Of a DNA stretch of 13,867 nucleotides, positions 1-7,100 are shown piece by piece. The translations under genes and the position numbers were made by a program. The stretch is from Microscillaceae bacterium (lineage in GTDB: Bacteria; Bacteroidota; Bacteroidia; Cytophagales; Microscillaceae), in assembly GCA_003449595.1 (NCBI GenBank), contig DMHB01000238.1:1-13867 (forward strand). Reading direction: 5' to 3'. Under the pieces are notes generated by a model. That model had not been told where the DNA came from, searched no databases, and saw nothing but the letters and a program-made list of their open reading frames with translations. The stretch's first letter is position 1. Each line of letters opens with the position of its first letter.

Positions 1-23
1 AATCCCGTAACTCGCGTTAAGAA

Positions 24-608
24 TTATACTGCTCCCATTTTTTTTACCTGCCCTGCTGAGAGGTGATATACTTCGCCGCTTTCAGGGCAGGTAGCTTTTC
101 CATCGGCATCAAACTTGAGTTTGTGCCCCAGCTCGCTCATCCATCCGGTTTGCCGCGCCGGATTACCCACCACCAAGGCAAAAGCAGGCACGTTTTTGGT
201 AACTACTGCGCCTGCCCCAATGAAGGCAAAAGCGCCAATTTCGACCCCGCAAACGATGGTGGCATTGGCCCCAATCGATGCGCCTCGTCTTACCCAAGTG
301 GTTTTGTATTGGTCTTTGCGTACTACGGCGCTGCGTGGATTGATTACGTTGGTAAACACCATCGAAGGACCTAAAAATACGTCGTCTTCGCAGATAACCC
401 CGGTATAAATCGATACGTTGTTTTGCACTTTTACATTGTTGCCCAAGGTTACCTCGGGCGAAACCACCACATTTTGGCCGATGTTGCAGTTTTGGCCAAT
501 CATGCAGCGGGGCATAATGTGCGAGAAATGCCATATTTTGGTGCCGTTGCCAATGGTACAACCTTCGTCGATGACGGCAGAGGGGTGGGCAAAGAAATTT
601 TGTTCCAT
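24..608 (-). CDS. wlbB: UDP-sugar N-acetyltransferase, left-handed beta-helix (WlbB/WbpD-like)
   Basis: This 194-residue protein is a hexapeptide-repeat acyltransferase. Imperfect [IV]-G-x-x-x-x repeats run from about residue 10 to 150 and end in the typical V-V-G-N-P-A-R motif (residues 146-152), followed by a short C-terminal tail with a C-P-E-S-G piece that looks like the remnant of a small metal-ribbon end seen in relatives. Family knowledge: WlbB/WbpD transfers acetyl from acetyl-CoA to the 3-amino group of UDP-2-acetamido-3-amino-2,3-dideoxyglucuronate in the cytosol, as trimers with active sites between subunits. It lies 12 bases downstream of a WlbA-like oxidoreductase on the same strand, the partner expected in that pathway, so the two are probably co-transcribed. 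The ATG start is directly followed by the first helix turns and no upstream extension fits. The exact sugar substrate is inferred; another nucleotide-amino-sugar acetyltransferase role is possible. Confidence 0.85.
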   Translation of the reverse strand: MEQNFFAHPSAVIDEGCTIGNGTKIWHFSHIMPRCMIGQNCNIGQNVVVSPEVTLGNNVKVQNNVSIYTGVICEDDVFLGPSMVFTNVINPRSAVVRKDQYKTTWVRRGASIGANATIVCGVEIGAFAFIGAGAVVTKNVPAFALVVGNPARQTGWMSELGHKLKFDADGKATCPESGEVYHLSAGQVKKMGAV

Positions 609-620
609 CGTAGGGTTGGT

Positions 621-1646
621 TTATCCTTTGGGTGTTTGTTTGAGTTTGTAAATATTCTCGATGATTTCAACCACTTTCATTCCTTCCAAGGCATTGGTCG
701 TGGCGATGGTGTTGCCTTGTAGGGTTTCTACTACATTTTGAATAATAAAGTGGTGGTTGGCGGCGCTGCCTTTGTAGCTGCCATAGTCGTTGGGCGGGCT
801 TGCCGGAGGCAATTCAGGCATCGTGTAGCCTTTCACGTGGCAGTGTTCGACCACCTCCATATATTGGCCGCCAACTTTGACGGTACCGTTTTCGGCTATG
901 ATGGTCATACTGCTTTCAAAGTTGGCATCCCACAAAGCGGTAGAGTAGTTGATACACCCCACACCGCCTTTTTTGAATACAAATTGCACCAAGCCGCTGT
1001 CTTCAAAAGCGCTCAGCTGCTGGTGGTTGAAATCGTTGAAGCGCGCCGTGATTTGCTCAATATCGCCAAAGAGCCAAAACATCATATCTATAAAATGGCT
1101 AAACTGGGTAAACAATGTGCCACCGTCTTCGTGCAGGTTGCCTTTCCAACCATTGGCTTTGTAGTAGCGTTGGTCGCGATTCCAATAGCAGTTGATTTGC
1201 ACCATATACAATTGCCCCAGCTGACCACTGCTGACCAAGTTTTTAAGCCAAACGGCAGGCGGGCTGTAGCGATTTTGCATTACACAAAAGACTAACTTTT
1301 GCTGTTGCAAGGCGGTGAACAATACTTCTTCGGCATCGGCTTTGCGCAAAGCCATGGGTTTTTCGCATACCACGTGATACCCTTGCTGTAGCGCTTGAAT
1401 GGCTTGGGCAGCGTGGTAGCCATTGGGGGTGCAAATGTTGACCACATCCACAGGCAAGTTGGCCGCCAGTAGCGCCTCGGCGGATGGGAAAAAAGGCACA
1501 CCAAACTGGGAAGTTAGATCGTTGCCCAGCGCAGGATTGATGTCGGCCACAGCCACCAACTCGGCCTGCGGGTTTTCTTGGATCATCGCCGCGTGCCGCC
1601 TGCCAATATGCCCCATACCTATAATTGCAAAACGAATTTTACTCAT
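621..1646 (-). CDS. wlbA: Gfo/Idh/MocA-family NAD-dependent oxidoreductase (WlbA/WbpB-like)
   Basis: A 341-residue sugar-nucleotide dehydrogenase. The N-terminal Rossmann fold starts at once with G-M-G-H-I-G (residues 10-15). The family's E-K-P motif is at 95-97, with K96 the usual catalytic/NAD-contacting lysine, and a second catalytic block, E-D-G-G then H184 and D187, lies around 173-187. The C-terminal half is the alpha/beta substrate domain. In WlbA/WbpB relatives the enzyme oxidises the 3-hydroxyl of UDP-GlcNAcA, giving the 3-keto sugar that is then aminated and acetylated. Its downstream neighbour, 12 bases away, is the matching N-acetyltransferase, which supports this role; the aminotransferase (WlbC/WbpE) is not in the window and may lie beyond the left edge. 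A TACATTTG element sits about 44 bases upstream of the ATG. The family is broad, so the substrate is inferred from context. Confidence 0.82.
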   Translation of the reverse strand: MSKIRFAIIGMGHIGRRHAAMIQENPQAELVAVADINPALGNDLTSQFGVPFFPSAEALLAANLPVDVVNICTPNGYHAAQAIQALQQGYHVVCEKPMALRKADAEEVLFTALQQQKLVFCVMQNRYSPPAVWLKNLVSSGQLGQLYMVQINCYWNRDQRYYKANGWKGNLHEDGGTLFTQFSHFIDMMFWLFGDIEQITARFNDFNHQQLSAFEDSGLVQFVFKKGGVGCINYSTALWDANFESSMTIIAENGTVKVGGQYMEVVEHCHVKGYTMPELPPASPPNDYGSYKGSAANHHFIIQNVVETLQGNTIATTNALEGMKVVEIIENIYKLKQTPKG

Positions 1647-1689
1647 TCAAATCAGTTTTATAACTTTATAAAAAAGTGTAAGAATGATA

Positions 1690-1697
1690 CAAATGTA
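1690..1697 (-). promoter_or_regulatory. Bacteroidota-type -7 promoter element for the wlbA-wlbB pair
   Basis: Read on the minus strand, the bases are TACATTTG, a full match to the Bacteroidota sigma consensus TAnnTTTG. It lies 43 bases before the wlbA ATG at 1646, giving a plausible short leader. I see no convincing TTG at the -33 spacing, so the assignment rests on the -7 element and position only. Confidence 0.5.
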
Positions 1698-1788
1698 TTT
1701 AAGTTTCGTCATTTTTCTGATGGTTTTAAGTGCGTGGTAATGAGGATCGAATATGAATAATCTTTAATAACAATAAATTTCTTAGTTT

Positions 1789-2379
1789 ATGGAGGAAGGC
1801 AAGATAATACAATTAAAAATCAAGTTAAGGAGTACAAGTCCTACTATTTGGAGGAGGATATTGGTACAAGGACACACCGCCCTTTTTGAGTTGCACGAAA
1901 TCATTCAAATTGCAATGGGTTGGCAAAACTGTCATTTATTTCTGTTTCAAATCAAAGGTCAGATATATGACGAACACGGAGATTTTGATATTTGGATGGG
2001 AGATGAAGAAGATGTAAAGCAAGAGGGGTCGTTAGAAGCTTTTAGCCCATTAGATTTTTCGCTGGAAGAGCTAATTACCGAAACAAAACAAAAGTTTATA
2101 TACATATATGATTTTGGTGATAACTGGTACCACGAAATTTTAGTTGAGAAATTTTTACCCATCGATCCCGATTTAAACTATCCTGTTTGTATAGGTGGAA
2201 AAATGCAATGCCCACCCGAGGATTGTGGTGGTTTGTATGGGTTTTATGAAATGTTATATATTTTAGAAGGCAAAGAGGGAAGAGAAAAGGCTGCACTATT
2301 GAAATGGCTGAATAAGCCTTATGATCCTAAGTATTTTGATATAGAAAAGGTCAACGAACACCTACAGGCGTTGGGGTAA
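1789..2379 (+). CDS. pRiA4b ORF-3-like family protein
   Basis: This 196-residue protein belongs to the plasmid pRiA4b ORF-3-like family (PF07929). The visible family hallmarks are T-I-W-R-R near the start (19-23), a conserved W-x-x-C-H-L-F patch (45-51), Y-D-F-G-D-N-W (107-113), C-P-P-E-D-C-G-G (141-148) and a closing Y-D-P-K-Y-F-D (178-184). Family members are small soluble proteins found on plasmids, near transposon relics and in chromosomes; I know of no established biochemical role, and none is claimed. It stands alone on the plus strand between two minus-strand units and converges on the decarboxylase gene with 37 bases between. Its DNA is A/T-rich (hand-counted 60-base lines at 1801, 1981 and 2101 give 30, 40 and 30% G+C, against 60% at 1441 and 48% at 3361), which suggests a separate acquisition. 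The ATG is followed directly by the first conserved strand. Confidence 0.85.
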   Translation: MEEGKIIQLKIKLRSTSPTIWRRILVQGHTALFELHEIIQIAMGWQNCHLFLFQIKGQIYDEHGDFDIWMGDEEDVKQEGSLEAFSPLDFSLEELITETKQKFIYIYDFGDNWYHEILVEKFLPIDPDLNYPVCIGGKMQCPPEDCGGLYGFYEMLYILEGKEGREKAALLKWLNKPYDPKYFDIEKVNEHLQALG

Positions 2380-2416
2380 AACCTTGTTTGATAGTTTGTA
2401 TGGGGACTTATCTTAT

Positions 2417-3673
2417 TTAAGCCAATTGTCCTTGGTGTGATTTCACTGCCTGAATAAAATCTTTAAGGTGTTCTAACTCGACGTGTTCCATCAATACGAT
2501 TTTGTACCACTCGTTTTGGCTGTTGTGCTTTTGAGGCACTAAGTTATATTGTTCGGCTATGGCCGGTGGGATAAATTGTGCTTGGATGGTTACGATATTC
2601 ATTTCCGGCTCACGGAAGTAAATAATGCCCAGCCGATCAAGTTGTTTGCACAGCCAAAGGGTACGCATTTTCAAGATACTGACTTTCTCGAACCACTTGT
2701 GTGGGCCATAGGTCGTAAGGATGGTCCACACCGCTACGGCATTGGCGCCTGACCGGCTTCCGCAAAGTGTCAAATCCCAACCCTCGACATATTCGGCTTC
2801 TTTGGTCATTACGTGGTGGATAAGTCCTTTTCGGCAAATGAAAATACCTGTCCCGTAAGGGGCTTGCAGCATTTTATGGGCATCGATGGTAAGTGAACTA
2901 ATGCGTGGGTTGGTAAAATTGATGCGGTTTTCGTGTTCCCCGAAAGGGTACACAAAACCACCGTAAGCGCCGTCGATGTGTAGCTTGTAGGGTAACTGGT
3001 AGTCTTCAAAGGGGCGTGTAAGCACATCAGGGTCATCGACCGAGCCAAACATCGTAGTGCCCATATTGGCAATGAGTATAAAATATTTTTTTCCTTTTTG
3101 GATGGCTTCAAGCACCAATTTTTCAAGTTGCTCAGGTATGATGGTTCGCCGTTGGTAATCGACCGGAATGGTCAGGCAGTCTAACATCAGCAGGTTGGCC
3201 GCTTTGGCGATAGAGTAGTGGGTGTCTTCGGAAGCAACAATCACAATTTCGTTTAACTGTGCTTGGTGTTTTTGCATATAATAATTGCGATAAACCCAAA
3301 TGGCTTGGATATTGGCCTCGCTGCCTCCCGGCGAAATATAGCCATCGAAGTTATCTTCTTCGGCGGCAAATAAATCAACGGCAATCATATTCAGTACCTC
3401 GCGCTCTATTTCTTGGGTGCCTCGGAAGGCAAATTCGGAAGTGCCCAGCGTATGGCAGCCGATGTGGTTAGGATTGGCTATATAGGTTTGTAGCACTGGC
3501 ATTTCCTTCAAAAAAAGTGACTCGTTGGCAAATACTTTTTCGTCGAGCTTGGAAGCCGGATAGCCGAGCGAGGCATCGACACTAAAATCGACGTTTTCTT
3601 TGAGGGCTTTGTGTACTCGCGCCAAGCGGTCTTCGGCACTCATTTTTTTCCAATATTTCATCTGGATATGCAT
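2417..3673 (-). CDS. PLP-dependent amino acid decarboxylase (group II), substrate unknown
   Basis: A 418-residue fold-type I PLP enzyme of the group II decarboxylase family (glutamate, aspartate, aromatic, histidine decarboxylase relatives). In order: a phosphate-binding S-P-G-G-S-E-A loop (114-120), a cofactor-stacking histidine in E-D-T-H-Y-S (H152), the D-G-A-Y-G-G aspartate that pairs with the pyridine nitrogen (D234) and the Schiff-base lysine in D-A-H-K-M (H266-K267). All catalytic residues are present, so it is probably active in the cytosol and yields an amine and CO2. The length suits the compact bacterial/archaeal branch. I cannot assign the substrate from motifs. In-frame ATGs occur at residues 1, 5 and 11; the first is used here, but position 5 or 11 would also keep the whole fold. 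The 128 bases separating it from the response regulator gene on the same strand leave its co-transcription uncertain. Confidence 0.85.
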   Translation of the reverse strand: MHIQMKYWKKMSAEDRLARVHKALKENVDFSVDASLGYPASKLDEKVFANESLFLKEMPVLQTYIANPNHIGCHTLGTSEFAFRGTQEIEREVLNMIAVDLFAAEEDNFDGYISPGGSEANIQAIWVYRNYYMQKHQAQLNEIVIVASEDTHYSIAKAANLLMLDCLTIPVDYQRRTIIPEQLEKLVLEAIQKGKKYFILIANMGTTMFGSVDDPDVLTRPFEDYQLPYKLHIDGAYGGFVYPFGEHENRINFTNPRISSLTIDAHKMLQAPYGTGIFICRKGLIHHVMTKEAEYVEGWDLTLCGSRSGANAVAVWTILTTYGPHKWFEKVSILKMRTLWLCKQLDRLGIIYFREPEMNIVTIQAQFIPPAIAEQYNLVPQKHNSQNEWYKIVLMEHVELEHLKDFIQAVKSHQGQLA

Positions 3674-3801
3674 GGGGGCGGGGTTAGGTAATCAAGATTT
3701 TGACAGCAAGTTAGGGCTGCGGCTGCCAACAATCAATGACTTATATCAGGCATATTCTTGATGCGGGTACAGGCGGGCTTAGGGTTTCTTTTTAAAAAAA
3801 G

Positions 3802-4197
3802 TTACTGTGTATTAGAAAACCAACTCCTGATTTTGTCAGCGGTAAGGGGTTTTAAAAGGAACTGGCTAACGATAGGATATTGCGTTGCCTTTTGCAAATC
3901 GTCGGGGTGGTTCGAGCTTGAAACGATGTAAATAGGGATATTTTTGGGCAAGGATAATTTGCTAAACTCATCCAAAAAGTCCCATCCATCCCAAATAGGC
4001 ATATTGAGGTCGAGCAAAATGAGATCGGGCAGGGGTTCGCCTGCCTGTGCGGCAGCGCTCAACACCTCGTAGGCATCTTTGCCGTTCGGAAAACTAATGA
4101 GGTGCTTACATACAGCTTCTTTCTGCAAAACTTGTTTTGTAGTAAAAATATGAATGGGATCATCGTCCACAATACAAATGGTGTCAATTTTCTGCAT
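3802..4197 (-). CDS. Single-domain response regulator (CheY-like receiver)
   Basis: A 131-residue protein that is only a receiver domain. The acidic pocket is D11-D12-D13, the phospho-accepting aspartate is D63 in L-L-D-L-N-M-P, the switch hydroxyl position is S93 in I-V-S-S-S, and the conserved lysine is K116 in L-L-K-P. All the residues needed for phosphorylation are present. There is no DNA-binding or enzymatic output domain. The start overlaps the last 14 bases of the upstream multi-PAS kinase gene, which argues for translational coupling and a dedicated kinase-regulator pair. Output is therefore likely by protein-protein contact or as an intermediate in a phosphorelay; which one cannot be read from the sequence. 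Just after the stop lies a short T7-A5 tract with no G+C-rich stem, so it is not a convincing terminator. Confidence 0.92.
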   Translation of the reverse strand: MQKIDTICIVDDDPIHIFTTKQVLQKEAVCKHLISFPNGKDAYEVLSAAAQAGEPLPDLILLDLNMPIWDGWDFLDEFSKLSLPKNIPIYIVSSSNHPDDLQKATQYPIVSQFLLKPLTADKIRSWFSNTQ

Positions 4198-7100
4198 GCT
4201 GCTGTAAGAATATGGTAAAAGTAGTACCTTGGTTTACTTCGCTTTTTACTTCAATCCACCCCCCCATTGCTTCTACTTGGTTTTTAGTGATAAAAAGCCC
4301 TATGCCTCGCGCATCGGGGTGCTCGTGAAAGGTTTTGTAAAGGCCAAATAGTTTTTTTTCGTGTTTACTCAAATCAATGCCCAAGCCGTTGTCTTCGATG
4401 TGCAAAGCAATGTATTTCGTATGGAAGGTGCAACTTAATTTAATAAAACTTTTACGGCCTTCCATTCGGTATTTAATAGCATTGGTTAGCATATTGAGCA
4501 CTATGCTATCGAGATAGGCCGCCACGCCCTGCACCGTTTCGTGGCCTTGCAAGGCATTGATAATTTCGACTTGCGCACTGATGGCTGAGGCTGCAACGTG
4601 TGAAATGGCTTTTTCCACAATGGGGTATAATACAATTGGGCTAAGGGGTTGTGCGGTTTCGGTGTTCAGGATCGCGACATCTGAAAGGTGTTCGATGGTT
4701 TCGAGCAAATTGTTGGCCGATTGCCGAAGCATTACGGCAAAATCTAAATACTGAATTTCGGGTTTACTCTCAAACAATAAATCTAACAAAGCGGCGATGT
4801 TGCCTGAGTGCGAGCGCAGGTTATGCGATACGATGTGGGCAAAATTTTTAAGCCGCTCGTTTTGGGTTTGTGTTAGTTTGAGCAGGCGCAATAGTTCTTC
4901 TTCAGCTTTTTTGCGTTCGGTGATGTCGCTGTGCGAACCCGCCATTCGGATGGCTCTTCCTTGCTGGTCGCGTATGGCCACTGTCTTGATGGCGATCCAT
5001 CGGGTAGAGCCATCTTTGTGTTTGAGTCGGGCTTCTTCGAGTGCAAAATCAGTTCGAATATCACCCCTCAAAAACGCATTGAGGGCATTCAGTACCCTTG
5101 TTTTATCATCCTCATAGAGCAGGTTTTCAAAAACGTCCATTTCGTTGGGCAGTTCGTGGTCGGCATAGCCTAACATTTGTTTCCAAACGGGCGAACGATA
5201 GACAGTGCCTTTTTGCAGATCCAGATCCCAGATACCTTCATAGGTGCCTGCTACAATTAAATCGAGGCGTTCTTTCTGTTCTTTAATGATTTCTTCGGCT
5301 TTTTTTCTTTGGTCAATGTCTTGAAAAGTGCCATATAGCCTTACGCATTTGCCACTTACAAAATCTGTTTTGCCCATAGCCCGCACCCAGCGCTCGTTGC
5401 CTTTTGCAGTAATGATTTGTAGCTCTACGTCGAACGGCTCGCCTTGTTCGAGGGCTTTGGTAACTGCTTCGGTAATTTTCTGTCTGCTTTCGCCTTCTTT
5501 GTAAAAAGCGATGCTATTTTCCATATTGGGCACAAAATCATCGGATACTTCGTGGATGGCCTTGGTAACCGAGGTCCACTCATCAGTTCCCAAAATAAAA
5601 TCTTTTTCATAGCCTCCAACTTTGGCCATTTCACTGATTTCCTGTAGCACATCTTTGGTTCTGCGCAGTTCGTCTTGCGCTTTTTTGGCCGCAGTAATGT
5701 CGCGCACATTATCGGCAATGCCCACCAAACGGTTGTCGTTGTCATACACCGGGAAACGCCTAAACTGAAACCAGCGGCGGTTGAAGTATTTTTCAATCTG
5801 GATGAACTCGCCTGCTAAGTTCTGAGAAAAATTGGCTTGAAATTCTTTATGCCAGTGGCTGGGCAAATAGTCGAAATAATTGTCGCCTATTTCAGGAATT
5901 TTGCCAAAAGTACGCATCGCAAAATTGGCAGCTACCTTATTGAAATATTGGATGGAATAATCGACACCAATGAGCACAATGCTGTCGAGCGAACTATTGT
6001 AAATAGCCCTTAGCCTATATTCTGATTGCTTAATTTTTTCTTGAATTTGTTTACGCTCTTCCACATCGCGCGAGCTGGCAATGATGAAACCCCTGCCGGC
6101 TATTTGCACATATTTGACCAATACTTCTACCGGAAATTTTTTACCGCTCTCTTGGTTTATATTTTCACTTTCGATTACAAGCGCCGGGTTGCTCTTCAGG
6201 GCGGCTAAGTGCTCGATCCACGCTTTTTCTTCGTTGAATAAGGGTTCAAAATCTTTTACAAAATACTGGTGGGCTTGGTCTTGCGCGATGCCCAACCGAC
6301 GAGAAGCTACTTCATTGATATAATAAAGCCGGCCATCTTCGGTGGCCACCTGAATGGCATCGGTGGAATAATTGATGAGTGATTGGAAAAGTTTGAGGTT
6401 TTCTTCCACTGTCTTACGTGCCGTAATATCCTGACTTTGGCCATACATCAAAAGCGGTTTACCTTCGGGAGTACGCGACAAAAGTTTGCCTCTATCCATC
6501 ACCCACACCCAATGACCTTGCTGGTGCTTTACTCTAAATTCTACTTCATAAACCTCGGTTTTGCCTGCAAGGTGCTCGCGAAGTAATTGGTCTGCTTGCG
6601 GATAATCATCAGGGTGTATTTTATTTTTCCAAGCTTGAATCGTAACAGGTTCTATATCATTCAGCAAATGGCCTGTAATGTTTGCCCAATTTTGGTTGAC
6701 TATAGCCACTCCGGTTTGTAGGTTCCACTCCCAAGTGCCGGCATTGGTGCCTGTGATGATTTTCTGTAATTTATCCATCTCGGCTTGGGCTATGGCCGCC
6801 AGCTTTGCCTCTGTAATGTCTTGGATAATACCATACAATCGCACACATTTATCTTTTACAAACTCGGCCTTGCCCAATACCCTGACCCATAGTGATTTAC
6901 CTTTTTCGGTAGCCATTTCCAAGTCGTCGTCGAATGCTTCTCCATTGCGGGTTAGTTTTTCAATCACATCGTGGGCTTTCAGGCGGTCAACTTCGTGGGT
7001 AATGAAAGCTTGCGCAGTTTGTTGCCAAGTCTGTGGAGTAGGGGTTTCTATTTCAAGAATCACTTGGGCAACATCCGAAAATTGCAATAAATCGGTTTCC

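Noticed and set aside
738..1295. A 185-codon plus-strand frame opposite the oxidoreductase gene.
   Set aside because: It is antisense to a gene with clear family motifs and has no recognisable domain; its length follows from the codon composition of the real gene.
2380..2416. Possible bidirectional terminator between the convergent pRiA4b-like and decarboxylase genes.
   Set aside because: No stem longer than a few base pairs and no adjoining T-run could be found in the 37 bases.
3788..3801. T/A tract CTTTTTTTAAAAAG (minus strand) after the response regulator, resembling a tract at 9136-9151 before the kinase.
   Set aside because: Simple A/T runs recur easily; neither has a G+C-rich stem, so neither is called a terminator or a paired repeat.
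5425..5796. A 123-codon minus-strand frame inside the kinase gene.
   Set aside because: It lies out of frame on the same strand as PAS9-PAS10 coding sequence; the kinase frame is unbroken, so this is not a separate gene or a frameshift.
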